Shown: positions 1 through 8,707 of the stretch, in pieces
How the letters are laid out: every line of letters starts with the position of its first letter
Position numbering within the stretch: the stretch's first letter is position 1
Source: an uncultured Desulfobacter sp.
Lineage (GTDB): Bacteria > Desulfobacterota > Desulfobacteria > Desulfobacterales > Desulfobacteraceae
Assembly (NCBI RefSeq): GCF_963666145.1
Contig: NZ_OY762614.1
Span: 5,384,501-5,448,500, forward strand
Length of the DNA: 64,000 nucleotides
Direction of reading: 5' to 3'
Position numbers and translations under genes: made by a program
Notes under the pieces: generated by a model
Seen by the model: only the letters and a program-made list of their open reading frames with translations
What the model was told of the DNA's origin: nothing
Database searches by the model: none

Positions 1-177
1 TTGGCAGACTCATTAAATTTACTCCCCCGATAGGTTTTTATTTGCCGAAAAAAATGATGTCGTCTCGAATTATAAAAATTAAACACTTAAAAAATACAAT
101 TATGCTTACTCAAAGTTTAAAAAAATACGATTATCGAATATTGTTTTTAAGATGACGCGATTGCAATGTCAATACAG

Positions 178-264
178 AAAATATACGAAATTCGATTATT
201 AAAAATCATAAATTGGTTTGTATATGAGATGATATTTGAAAAATATTCGAATTTCGTATATTTT
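178..264. promoter_or_regulatory. Perfect 18-bp inverted repeat upstream of the Lrp/AsnC gene
   Basis: AAAATATACGAAATTCGA at 178-195 is repeated as its exact reverse complement at 247-264, centre to centre 69 bp. A weaker relative (TACGATTATCGAATATT) lies at about 126-142. The array ends about 40 bp before the GTG start of the Lrp/AsnC gene. Lrp-family proteins commonly bind several phased AT-rich sites and regulate themselves, so an autoregulatory operator is the likely role. That role is inferred. Confidence 0.6.
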
Positions 265-303
265 AGGGTGTTGTTGTCGATATAAAAGAATGAGGATGAT
301 CGT

Positions 304-777
304 GTGAAAAAAGATAGGCCCCTTGATCGGATTGATCGTGAAATTATAAAACTGCTTCAAAACGACGGACGAATATCCAACACAGATATGGCAAAAGCCA
401 TTGATGTTTCCGAAGCCACCGTTCGAACCCGTTTGAGCAGACTGATCGATGATGAAATTATTCAAATTGTGGCCGTGAGCAATCCGCTCAGGCTTGGATT
501 CAACGTGGTCGGCCACCTGCGAATTCATGTGGATATCGGCCGGATTGATCCGGTGGCCCAGCAGCTTAAACAGATCCCGGCCTTATGGTTTATTGTTAAA
601 ACCAGCGGCGCATCCACCGGCATTGATGCCGAATTTAACGTGGAATCCATGGCCGATCTCAACGACCTGGTGTTAAATCAAGTGGGAACTGTTCCCGGTG
701 TAACGTCCGTGGAGACCACCCTGACCCTTGATTTTGTCAAAAGGCGGTATAACTGGGGAACCGGGTTCGATAATTGA
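304..777 (+). CDS. Lrp/AsnC family transcriptional regulator
   Basis: The 157-aa product has the standard Lrp/AsnC layout: an N-terminal winged helix-turn-helix (about residues 8-55, with the family opening LDRIDREIIKLLQNDGR) and a C-terminal RAM ligand-binding/oligomerisation domain (about 65-145). Length is normal for the family. The GTG start at 304 is preceded by GAGG at 292-295 at good spacing. The gene is monocistronic, preceded by an inverted-repeat array and followed by a long hairpin. Family members sense amino acids or related small molecules; the ligand cannot be told here. No obvious target gene lies downstream, because an IS element and a gene fragment follow. Confidence 0.9.
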   Translation: MKKDRPLDRIDREIIKLLQNDGRISNTDMAKAIDVSEATVRTRLSRLIDDEIIQIVAVSNPLRLGFNVVGHLRIHVDIGRIDPVAQQLKQIPALWFIVKTSGASTGIDAEFNVESMADLNDLVLNQVGTVPGVTSVETTLTLDFVKRRYNWGTGFDN

Positions 778-801
778 TAGCGGGCATTATGAATATCGTA
801 T

Positions 802-833
802 GGTTCCCCGGACTGTACACAGTCAGGGGAACC
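802..833 (+). terminator. Hairpin after the Lrp/AsnC gene
   Basis: GGTTCCCC and GACTGT pair with ACAGTC and GGGGAACC to form a nearly perfect stem 25 bp after the stop codon. There is no T-run, so it may be a weak terminator or a 3'-end stabiliser. Confidence 0.5.
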
Positions 834-881
834 GGTGAAGTTACAACCTATTTAAAATTTAGCGTCTCAAATACCATTTAT

Positions 882-2431
882 TCGATGTTCGAGTTTTTTG
901 AGGTTTGACATAAAAATGTGCTAAAGAAGTTGAATTTTTGGTATGAACTTTTAACAAAATTCATGATAGAGATGCTCCTCGAACGACCGCTGCCCTTTAT
1001 TGAAAACTATCTTGAATGCATAAATCAAGAATTGATGAAAAAGAACCCCAATTATGTGCTATCCAAAAAGCAAAAACTGTGGCTAAGCTTTTGTTTAAGT
1101 GGTGTTCTGTTAACCAACAGTATTTGCTGGAAACGATTTGAACGAATCAGTTTGGGGAAATTCCGTTTTTCAGCTCTTTCCTGGATGTTCCGCAATTCAA
1201 AAATCAGCTTCGATCGCTTACTGCAACAGAGTACGTGTAATATTCTGAAGCATTATGGCATCAAGGACGGGGTTATTTGCATAGACGATGTAGACCGTGG
1301 TCGATCAAAGTCCACAAAAAAAATATTTAAAGTTCACAAGCTTAAAGACAAACTCACCGGCGGTTTTTTAGACGGGCAATGCATTGTATTTCTATTTTTG
1401 GTAACACCAGTGGCTTCTTTTCCCGTGGGCTTTGAATTTTATCACCCGGACCCATTGTGGAAAGCCTGGAAAAAGAAAGATGACCGTCTTAAAAAAAAGA
1501 AAATACCGAAGAAAAAGCGGCCCAAGGAGCCACAGAGGAATCCTGAATACCCAACGAAGGTTCAATTGGCTCTTGAGCTTTTGAACATATTTCATAAAAA
1601 ACATCCGGACATTGAAATCAAAGCAATTTTGGCAGACGGTCTTTATGGGCACGCTGAATTTGTTGATGGCAGTTCCCTTATCTTTGGTGGTGCTCAAACC
1701 ATCACCAAAATGAAGTATAATCAAAATGTACGGTTTAAAAACCGCATAATTTCAGTACAAAAGTTTTTTGAATCTTATCCTCTGATACCTCAAAAAGTAT
1801 CGGTTCGAGGGAAAGAAGATATTGAAATTTTTATCTCATCGGCTCGCCTGTATGTGCCGTCTCACAATGCAAAGCGTTTTGTGATCGCCATTCAGTATCC
1901 TGATGAGAAAAAACCACGTTATTTGTTAGCCTCTGACTTGAGTTGGAGAACATTGGATATTGTTCAAGCATACTTCTTCCGCTGGTTGATAGAGGTTTTC
2001 TTTGAGGACTGGAAAGGTCATGAAGGATGGGGCAAGCTGAGCAAGCATACAGGCGAAGATGGATCTCGGAGTTCCTTGATCCTGAGCCTGCTGTTAGATC
2101 ATGCATTGTTCTTCCATCATCACCAGAAAGCCCGCCTGGAAAACAAACTTCCTGCATGGAGTGTGGGAAGCCTATCCCAGCGGATTCATACAGAAGCTTT
2201 AGTTCAATTTGTCCAGGATTTCTGTGGAAACGAAATCAATGAACAGAAGCTTCATAAGTTAAAAGAACGCATTGATAATATAATTCCTTTCAATCCTTCT
2301 ACAAAACATATGAGCAGTCGTACTTTTCCTCAAATGAAGCCATCCCCATCTTTGGAGCGCTTCCGAAAAAAAGTGGCCTGATTCTAATCAAGGATTGTTT
2401 GGCAGTCAAATTTAAAAAACTCGAACATCGA
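882..2431. mobile_element. IS4-family insertion sequence, about 1550 bp
   Basis: The ends are an 18-bp perfect inverted repeat: TCGATGTTCGAGTTTTTT at 882-899 and its reverse complement at 2414-2431. One full-length DDE transposase gene is enclosed. Flanks TTTAT (877-881) and GTTAT (2432-2436) are only 4/5 alike, so there is no clean target duplication. The right flank enters the coding frame of a histidine-kinase fragment while the left flank is unrelated to it, which points to a deletion or recombination next to the element. Confidence 0.85.
918..2381 (+). CDS. IS4-family DDE transposase
   Basis: The 487-aa transposase appears intact. Likely catalytic acidic residues are D123/D124 (CIDDVDRG) and D239 (LADGLYG). 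E358 sits in the IS4 signature Y-(2)-R-(3)-E-(6)-K, read here as Y351, R354, E358 and K365. The middle (about 180-210) is very Lys-rich. The GTG at 918 opens the frame; ATG at 963 (residue 16) is an alternative start. It cuts and pastes the surrounding element through the 18-bp terminal repeats. It could be assigned to another IS4-like subgroup, but the YREK signature supports the family call. Confidence 0.88.
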   Translation: MLKKLNFWYELLTKFMIEMLLERPLPFIENYLECINQELMKKNPNYVLSKKQKLWLSFCLSGVLLTNSICWKRFERISLGKFRFSALSWMFRNSKISFDRLLQQSTCNILKHYGIKDGVICIDDVDRGRSKSTKKIFKVHKLKDKLTGGFLDGQCIVFLFLVTPVASFPVGFEFYHPDPLWKAWKKKDDRLKKKKIPKKKRPKEPQRNPEYPTKVQLALELLNIFHKKHPDIEIKAILADGLYGHAEFVDGSSLIFGGAQTITKMKYNQNVRFKNRIISVQKFFESYPLIPQKVSVRGKEDIEIFISSARLYVPSHNAKRFVIAIQYPDEKKPRYLLASDLSWRTLDIVQAYFFRWLIEVFFEDWKGHEGWGKLSKHTGEDGSRSSLILSLLLDHALFFHHHQKARLENKLPAWSVGSLSQRIHTEALVQFVQDFCGNEINEQKLHKLKERIDNIIPFNPSTKHMSSRTFPQMKPSPSLERFRKKVA

Positions 2432-3379
2432 GTTATAACCAAACCGGTGCGGTTTAAAAAATTGGTCCAGGCGATGAGTTCAGCCTTGGGCGTTCGGGAG
2501 CCGCTAAGAGAACCAGAGTCCACGGCCCGGATCGATCAAAATTTTAAAGAGAGAAAAAACATTCGCGTCCTTTTGGTGGATGACCAACCCATCAACCGGG
2601 AAGTCGCCGTCAGTCACCTGACCTCGGCCGGGTACCTTGCCGATGAAGCCCAGAATGGGGAAGAGGCAGTTATGGCTTTTAAATTGAACCCATATGACCT
2701 GATTTTCATGGACATTCAAATGCCTGTGATGGACGGTCATTCAGCGACCCTTGCCATCCGGGAAATTGAAAGCGCAAATCCAGACAGGATACGCACGCCA
2801 ATAATTGCACTGACTGCCCACGCGATGAAAGGATACAAGGAAAAATGCATTCAGATGGGAATGGACGATTTTATGACAAAGCCCCTAATGAAGTCCGACC
2901 TTTACGCTGTCATTGAAAAATGGACAGACTTATCTCACCAGCCGGATGCTGATCACAATTGCCTTTCTGGAAAAGACGTTCAAAATAAGGATTATGCCAG
3001 AGTGCAGGAGCAGACATCTCAATCTTCAGCCCCGCCTTTGGACATGCAAAAGGTCAGGGAGATCTGGGAAGACGACGCGTTTATTCTGGAGTCGTTTTCC
3101 ACTTTTTTACAGGAGATTCCAGCCATGCTCGCAGAGGTGTCTGCTGCAGCGGCTGCCAGTGATGCGAATCGCCTGGCCTCAGCTGCCCATCGGTGCAAAG
3201 GTGCGCTGTTGTATGCTGGTGCCCAAAAGGCCTCTGACATATCATTTTCCCTTGAACAACTTGCCCGAACTAAAGACACGGCCCAAGCCGGAGAACTTGT
3301 TTCCAGTCTGGAAGACGCGTGTCAAAATATTTGCAGATTCATGCAAAATTACCTCGCCACAAGTGAACAAAAGAATTGA
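2432..3379 (+). pseudogene. 3' remnant of a hybrid sensor histidine kinase (receiver plus HPt)
   Basis: The open frame runs from a TTG at 2399 inside the IS end, but native sequence starts at the IS edge (2432) with ITKPVRFKKL, which looks like the last strand/helix of a first receiver domain with its Lys-Pro. A complete second receiver follows (acidic pair in LLVDDQ, phospho-acceptor Asp in LIFMDIQMPVMDG, Lys in MTKPL). A C-terminal HPt domain comes last, with its histidine in SAAHRCKGALLYAGA. The sensor, HisKA and ATPase parts are absent and are not found to the left of the IS. The fragment could be expressed from the IS, but as part of a phosphorelay it lacks its kinase. Called pseudogene by inference. 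Confidence 0.8.
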
Positions 3380-3394
3380 TCAACAATTGTTCAA

Positions 3395-3420
3395 AAACCC
3401 CGGATTACAGTCCGGGGTTT
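3395..3420. terminator. Bidirectional terminator between convergent genes
   Basis: A 10-bp stem (AAACCCCGGA/TCCGGGGTTT) with a 6-nt loop lies between the kinase fragment (plus) and the polyferredoxin gene (minus). It has an A-run on the left and TTT on the right. Confidence 0.7.
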
Positions 3421-3432
3421 CGGTTCGGCGCA

Positions 3433-4179
3433 TCATCGATCAGAACGGGACCTGAACCCCCACGCCACGGCACCTAATTTACAAGTATCTGAGCAATCAC
3501 CGCATTGCACGCAATTATTCTCGGAAGGCTTTGTCTCCGGGGCACACGCCTTGAGGCATTGATCACAGGATGTGCACTTTTTATTCATTGTAAACCCAAA
3601 CAGGGAAAAGCGGGACAGCAGCTCCAGTGCTCCGCCGGTGGGGCAGAAAAAACGGCACCAGAACATGGGTATCAATATACTGAGTCCCAAAGCGATCAAT
3701 ACGACAAGGGTTTTATAAATCCAGATGGGGTCGGCATGTTCAAAGGTCAGAACCACGGATTTAAAGAATTCACCGGTGCGGATGGGGATGGCCCAGCGGG
3801 GATTATTGGCCACGAAGAAAAGATACAGTGAAAGGGCCAAAACAATGTACTTGCCGAAATTCAAAAGGCGCGAAACCAGTCCGTTAATTTTATTTTTAAA
3901 AAATGCGCCCAGGGACAAAATTTCCGACACCAGACCACCGGGACAAATCCATCCGCAAAAGACACGGCCGAACAAAAGCACCGAAGCCCCGATCAATATC
4001 CACCCCCACATCCACAGATTTCGACCCGGGCATTGGATGACCGGACAGTTGCCGCACCCGATGTAGGGCACCGCAAAAGGACAGCGGAAAATGCCGTAAA
4101 AAGACCACTCTCCAATGACGCCCAAAGAGACCAATTGCACCAGACGCCGTTTCCAGTTTGCAAACCACTGCTTAAACAT
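3433..4179 (-). CDS. NapH/NosR-type 4Fe-4S membrane ferredoxin (polyferredoxin)
   Basis: The 248-aa integral membrane protein has several hydrophobic segments. Paired cysteine motifs of the NapH/CcoG-like group lie in the membrane part (CGNCPVIQC, CGWICPGG, CRFFCPTGG). Two classical CxxCxxCxxxC motifs near the C-terminus (CTSCDQCLKAC and CVQCGDCSDTC) can each bind a 4Fe-4S cluster. Such proteins pass electrons across or along the membrane, usually between quinones and a periplasmic partner. It overlaps the end of the ModA-like gene by 8 bp, so the two are co-translated. This suggests the binding protein and the redox protein act together, with substrate unknown. Confidence 0.82.
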   Translation of the reverse strand: MFKQWFANWKRRLVQLVSLGVIGEWSFYGIFRCPFAVPYIGCGNCPVIQCPGRNLWMWGWILIGASVLLFGRVFCGWICPGGLVSEILSLGAFFKNKINGLVSRLLNFGKYIVLALSLYLFFVANNPRWAIPIRTGEFFKSVVLTFEHADPIWIYKTLVVLIALGLSILIPMFWCRFFCPTGGALELLSRFSLFGFTMNKKCTSCDQCLKACAPETKPSENNCVQCGDCSDTCKLGAVAWGFRSRSDR

Positions 4180-5026
4180 CCATCACTCCGTATTTTTGGA
4201 TTAACCGTTCACCTTGTTCTGACTGGGCGGGAATAAATCCTGCCCTGTGGAACCAGGCCTGGCCATTGTCCGACAAAATAAAATCCACAAAGCTTTCTGC
4301 GAGCGCTCTGTTTTTGGCCCATTTCATTATGCCAATGGTAAAGGGAACAGGTACCGGCGGGATAAAATCTTCGGGTATGGGCAGGATATCCAACTTACCT
4401 TTGAACTGGGGCAGATGGGTTATACGCTGTTCAATGACGGCGGCATCGGCTTTCCCTTTGGCCAGATCGGTGACGGCTGTTTGGACACAGTCGCCCACCA
4501 ATACGGCATTGGCCGTTGCCTTGTCTGCAACGCCTGCTTTTTTTAAGATGATCATGCTGGCTTTTCCGCCCGGAGGAGAGGCCTCCGGTGTCACAATGGT
4601 TTTCACCCCGTTTTTACCCATATCCTTAATAGATTCTATTCCGGCAGGATTTCCCTTGGGGGTGGCCACCACATATTTTGTAAAACACAGGGGTTTGAAC
4701 CAGAGCATTTTGCCCTGGGCCTTTAGTTTTTGGGCCAGTTCCAAAACCCTTGGGGCAAACACCTCGGTCTTTGCACTTCCGGTCAATAACGATTTGCCTA
4801 ATGCACCGGCAAAGGCGCCGGTATAAACAATGGCGGCTTGGGTGAGTTGTTCAAATTCATGGTTTGCCGGCTCAAAGGCCTCGGCAAGGCCTCCGCAGGA
4901 CCACACCTGAAGGGATTCCTGGGCCTGGGGTTGGGAAAACCCCGGTGATGCGGCGGTAAGGCCCGCACCCAATGCGAGGCCCCCTGTTTTTAAAAATTTA
5001 CGACGGCTTAACCCGTTCTTTTCCAT
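4172..5026 (-). CDS. Tat-exported ModA-like periplasmic substrate-binding protein
   Basis: The 284-aa protein begins with a twin-arginine signal (SRRKFLKTGGLALGAG, residues 7-22), so it is probably exported folded. The mature part has the type-II solute-binding fold of the ModA/PBP2 molybdate-like group (ANHEFEQLTQAA, TGAFAGALGKSLLTG, KADAAVIEQRI). No ABC permease or ATPase is nearby; the partner gene encodes a membrane polyferredoxin overlapping by 8 bp. It may bind an oxyanion or another small ligand and deliver it to, or sense it for, the redox protein. Specificity for molybdate or tungstate is not shown. Confidence 0.72.
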   Translation of the reverse strand: MEKNGLSRRKFLKTGGLALGAGLTAASPGFSQPQAQESLQVWSCGGLAEAFEPANHEFEQLTQAAIVYTGAFAGALGKSLLTGSAKTEVFAPRVLELAQKLKAQGKMLWFKPLCFTKYVVATPKGNPAGIESIKDMGKNGVKTIVTPEASPPGGKASMIILKKAGVADKATANAVLVGDCVQTAVTDLAKGKADAAVIEQRITHLPQFKGKLDILPIPEDFIPPVPVPFTIGIMKWAKNRALAESFVDFILSDNGQAWFHRAGFIPAQSEQGERLIQKYGVMDV

Positions 5027-5209
5027 TTATACTGCTCCTTTTCATCTAACAATCATGGGTTGCTTTGACATATAAACGGCCAGGCTTAACCCACTTACAC
5101 ACACTTTTTTATCCCCCCGGGCATCTGCTTTGCATGGTTTTCAGGATTTAACACGCTCAAATTCGGTGAGCATCTGGAATAAATCGTTCAAAATGGGGGC
5201 TTATGGTGG

Positions 5210-5776
5210 TCATCTTCTTTTATAAAAATAGATGACCACCATCAGTTTTGCCTTTGATCGGCCAAGGCTTTTGCCCACATGGGGCACAATGGAGTCAAAG
5301 TAGATGTTGTCCCCGGCATTGAGAATATGAACCCCATCTCCGTAGTGAAATTCAAGCTTGCCGCTTAGAACATAAATGTTCTCTTCCCCCTCGTGGGTAT
5401 AGGTTCGGTTGATCTCAAAGGGGGCATGGATGATAAACGGTTCCATGTTTTTGCCGGGTTTTCCTTCGGCAAGCGGTTCATAGTCATATCCTGCAAACAG
5501 ATCGGTCTCCTGGATCAGGGTCCGGTTTTCTTCCCTGCTTATAAAGAGGCGGACGTCTTTTACCGCAGAGGCGTCTCCGGAAAGAAGAGAGGTCAGCTCA
5601 ATGTCCAGACCTGCGGCAATCTTGCTCAAGGTAGAGTAGGGCGGCGCTTTTTTTGACCGTTCCACCTTGGACAGGTAGCCCTTGGTCAAGCCGGTGCGCT
5701 CTGCTAAATCCTGGAGGGTCAGTTGCCGTGTTATCCTCAGACGTTTTATGCTTTCAGATATGCTTTTTTCATCCAT
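5210..5776 (-). CDS. XRE-family regulator with C-terminal cupin domain
   Basis: The 188-aa protein has an N-terminal helix-turn-helix (about residues 8-62, LTLQDLAERTGLTKGYLSKVERSKKAPPYS) and a C-terminal cupin_2 barrel (about 110-185, with YTHEGEENIYVLSGKLEFHYGD). This is the PuuR/SutR-like architecture, where the cupin senses a small metabolite. It follows the TRAP dctM gene by 18 bp on the same strand and is most likely the local regulator of that transport operon. The target and effector are inferred from position only. Confidence 0.88.
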   Translation of the reverse strand: MDEKSISESIKRLRITRQLTLQDLAERTGLTKGYLSKVERSKKAPPYSTLSKIAAGLDIELTSLLSGDASAVKDVRLFISREENRTLIQETDLFAGYDYEPLAEGKPGKNMEPFIIHAPFEINRTYTHEGEENIYVLSGKLEFHYGDGVHILNAGDNIYFDSIVPHVGKSLGRSKAKLMVVIYFYKRR

Positions 5777-5794
5777 AGTGAAATTTAATCTATT

Positions 5795-7072
5795 CTAATT
5801 CATCAGCCAGTTTGGCAGCGCCAGAGAGAGCCAGGGGATGTAGGTGACCAGCGTCAGGCAGATGAGCATGATGACCAGGAACGGGGCCACTCCCCGGGCA
5901 ATTTTTACCAGCGGCTGTTTGGTGATGCCCGACGCCACAAACAGGTTCAGCCCGAAGGGCGGGGTGAGCATGCCCATCTGGATGTTGAGCACCATGACGA
6001 CACCGAAATGAATCAGGTCAATGCCGTACCGGGTCAGGGTTTCAAGAAATATGGGCGCCAGAATCAACATGGCCGACACATCGTCCATAAAACAGCCCAG
6101 AATCAGAAAGAGAATGTTTACGGTGAGCAAAAACATCCAGGGGCTGTGAATATGCTGGATTATAATGTCTGCCAGCTGCTGGGGGATCTGTTCTGCCGTG
6201 AGCAGCCATATAAAGGTCATGGCGCAGGAGAGAATAAAGAGCAGACAGGCTGAAAGCACCGCCCCTTCTTTGCAGACATCTGTGACCTGGGAAAATTTAA
6301 ATTCTTTATACACAAAAAGTTCGATGCCCAGGGCATACACCACGGAGACCGCCGCAGCTTCCGTGGGCGTAAATATTCCCGAATAGATGCCGCCTAACAC
6401 AATGACTGGCAGGATCAAGGCCCAGATGCCTTCTTTGGCCGTGCGCAGCACTTCTGATCCGGATGCCTTGGCCGTGATCCGCCAATTGTTCTTTTTGGCC
6501 ACAAAAAAGGTGTAGGTCATCAGGGCTGCGCCCGTGAGAAGGCCCGGGATGATACCGGCCATAAAGATTTTGGATACCGATACATTCATGACCAGGCAGT
6601 AGAGGATCATGGGTATCGACGGTGGAATCACAATGCCAAGTGACCCTGACACCGTGATCAGGCCAATGGAAAATTTTTCATCGTATCCCGCCTTTACCAG
6701 GGCTGGGATCATGATTGATCCGATGGCCACCACTGTAGCCGGCGACGACCCTGAAATGGCGGCAAAAAAAATGCAGGCCAACACCCCTGCCATGGCAAGG
6801 CCGCCGGGAAACCATCCCACAAGAGAGTTTACAAAGGCGATCAGCTTTTTGGCAATGCTGCCCCGGGTCATGATGGAACCTGCCAGAATAAAAAAGGGGA
6901 TGGCCAGAAGCACAAAATTGTCCAGGGCGTTGAATAGCTGCTGGGTGATGATGTGCAGCGGGGTTGAGGTAAAAAATACCAGGCAGCTCAGGGTGGTCAC
7001 CCCGAGAATGACGGCAATGGGCATGCCTAAAAACAGCAGGGAGAAAAAAGAGACGCAGATGAACAGAATCAT
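5795..7072 (-). CDS. dctM: TRAP transporter large permease (DctM)
   Basis: The 425-aa, very hydrophobic protein matches the DctM family: conserved opening MLFLGMPIAVILGV-like helix, SGSSPATVVAIGSIMIPAL and PPFGLNLFVASGI motifs. It forms the Na+-coupled translocation channel in the inner membrane. Its ATG overlaps the dctQ stop by one base (TAATG), so translation is coupled. The operon reads dctP-dctQ-dctM-regulator. DctM does not reveal the substrate; the DctP here belongs to the C4-dicarboxylate-type branch. Confidence 0.93.
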   Translation of the reverse strand: MILFICVSFFSLLFLGMPIAVILGVTTLSCLVFFTSTPLHIITQQLFNALDNFVLLAIPFFILAGSIMTRGSIAKKLIAFVNSLVGWFPGGLAMAGVLACIFFAAISGSSPATVVAIGSIMIPALVKAGYDEKFSIGLITVSGSLGIVIPPSIPMILYCLVMNVSVSKIFMAGIIPGLLTGAALMTYTFFVAKKNNWRITAKASGSEVLRTAKEGIWALILPVIVLGGIYSGIFTPTEAAAVSVVYALGIELFVYKEFKFSQVTDVCKEGAVLSACLLFILSCAMTFIWLLTAEQIPQQLADIIIQHIHSPWMFLLTVNILFLILGCFMDDVSAMLILAPIFLETLTRYGIDLIHFGVVMVLNIQMGMLTPPFGLNLFVASGITKQPLVKIARGVAPFLVIMLICLTLVTYIPWLSLALPNWLMN

Positions 7073-7647
7073 TATTTCACCTCTCTGGGATCTGCTGCAT
7101 TGGCTTGGGCCGTGCCGTGGCCTCTGAATGCTGCTTTGATAAATCCAATACCCTTGATGCAGAACCGTATGCCGATCACCACCGAAAATACAGGGATGGG
7201 CAGGTAGGCAGTGTACATGGGCATCCCCATGGCAGGGGATGTGGTTTCATATCCGTACATCCGGGAGATGATTTTCCAGGAGTAGACGGCCACCATGAAA
7301 AAGAACCCTGCGCTTAACAGCTGGCAAAACAGGTTGACCAGCCACCTGATGGATGACGGCAGCATGGTGACCACAAGATCCATGGTGAAGTGGGATCCGC
7401 TTTTAACGCCGATGGCGGCTCCGAGAAAGGCGATAAATACACCCAGATAACGCCCGAGTTCCTCGAACCAGGGAAAACTGAAGTTAAAAACATACCGAGT
7501 AATGACCTGGATAAATCCGATGAACGCCAGGATCAAAATGGTCCAGACCAGGGCAAAGTTTTCCACACGGTCAATGAATTTGAAAATCTGCTGCAAAAGT
7601 TGCTCCAACAAAGGTGAAGGTTTAATGGGTATCGAGATTTCGTTCAA
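7072..7647 (-). CDS. dctQ: TRAP transporter small permease (DctQ)
   Basis: The 191-aa protein has four predicted membrane helices and the typical DctQ core (VITRYVFNFSFPWFEELGRYLGVFIAFLGAA, then SHFTMDLVV). It pairs with DctM to complete the membrane unit. The start is TTG at 7647, 4 nt after the dctP stop; no better in-frame start precedes the first helix. The C-terminus (RGHGTAQANAADPREVK) is a polar tail. Confidence 0.88.
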   Translation of the reverse strand: MNEISIPIKPSPLLEQLLQQIFKFIDRVENFALVWTILILAFIGFIQVITRYVFNFSFPWFEELGRYLGVFIAFLGAAIGVKSGSHFTMDLVVTMLPSSIRWLVNLFCQLLSAGFFFMVAVYSWKIISRMYGYETTSPAMGMPMYTAYLPIPVFSVVIGIRFCIKGIGFIKAAFRGHGTAQANAADPREVK

Positions 7648-7651
7648 TTAC

Positions 7652-8707
7652 TTACTGATGATTGGCTTCAATGCGTTCGAGCATAAAATCAAAGATATCA
7701 TCCCCGATTTTTTTGCGGTATTTGTTCCACACCGGCACCATGGCTTCCCGGAAGCGGTTGCGCTCTTCGGGGGTCAGCTCAATGACTTCCAGGTGTTCCT
7801 GTTTGGCATAGTCTGCAATGGAGATACCGATCTTGGGAAGGGATTCTTTCATGCGGGCGTTGACCACCCGGTTTTCAACCATGGCAAGCTCCGCCGCCTG
7901 TCTGAAAATCTCCTGTTCCTTTTGAGAGAGGCTTTCCCAGTAGTCCACACCGATCACAGTGACACATGCGGTCATGCAGTGCTGGGTCATGGTCACATAT
8001 TTCGTCACTTCGGTCACCTTGGTGAGAATGGCGGTGATTAATGGGTTTTCCTGGGCGTCAATGACGCCTGTCTGAAGGGCGTTGTACATTTCGGGAAAGG
8101 GAATGCCCACGGCGGTTGCGCCCAGTTGTTCAAAGGTGTCCAGGTAAGCCGGGGAGTTCATTACCCGGATTTTAAGGCCTTTGATATCTTCGGGGGTGCG
8201 GATGGGCCGCTTGGTGTTGGAAAAATCCCTGATATCATTTTCCATCCAGCCGATGGCAATGAATCCCTTTTTGGGAAACGCCGAAAATATTTTTTTGCGG
8301 ACGGCCGGATCATCAAGGGTGGCATAGGCGGTGGCCCGGTTGGGAAAGATGAACGGCATATCCAAAACGGCACACTGGGGTTCGAAATTTTGAAGTACGG
8401 CCGTGGTTAATGACGCAATTTGAAGCGTCCCGGACTGGACCTGTTCGGCCATGGACCGTTCGCTGCCCAGTTGCCCCATGGGAAACACTTGGATGTCGAT
8501 TTTGCCATTGGTCTTCTCACGGACATAGTCGGCAAACACTTTGGCTCCTGCATTCAGGCCGTGAAACTGGGGGGCAATATGGCCGAATTTTACAGTATCG
8601 GCAATGGCCGGACCCGAGAGGATAAGGCTTGCTATGAGGACCAGTGTCGCCACACGTGCCGTTTTAATTGTCCGTGCACGAAGGCGAAAAATTTGGGGGG
8701 GGGTCAT
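7652..8707 (-). CDS. dctP: TRAP periplasmic substrate-binding protein (DctP type)
   Basis: The 351-aa protein has a signal peptide ending near residue 36 (SLILSGPAIA|DT) and a full DctP fold (VKFGHIAPQFHGLNAGAKVFADYV, MGQLGSERSMAEQVQSG, GLKIRVMNSPAYLDTFEQLGATAVGIPFPEMYNALQTGVIDAQENP). The Arg in KIRVM is the usual carboxylate-binding residue of the family. It binds an organic acid in the periplasm and hands it to DctQM. The exact acid is unknown. It is the first gene of the minus-strand operon and divergent from the second TRAP set. Confidence 0.92.
   Translation of the reverse strand: MTPPQIFRLRARTIKTARVATLVLIASLILSGPAIADTVKFGHIAPQFHGLNAGAKVFADYVREKTNGKIDIQVFPMGQLGSERSMAEQVQSGTLQIASLTTAVLQNFEPQCAVLDMPFIFPNRATAYATLDDPAVRKKIFSAFPKKGFIAIGWMENDIRDFSNTKRPIRTPEDIKGLKIRVMNSPAYLDTFEQLGATAVGIPFPEMYNALQTGVIDAQENPLITAILTKVTEVTKYVTMTQHCMTACVTVIGVDYWESLSQKEQEIFRQAAELAMVENRVVNARMKESLPKIGISIADYAKQEHLEVIELTPEERNRFREAMVPVWNKYRKKIGDDIFDFMLERIEANHQ

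Noticed and set aside
4266..4826. 186-codon plus-strand frame opposite the ModA-like gene
   Set aside because: Antisense shadow; the minus-strand protein has a signal peptide and clear family features.
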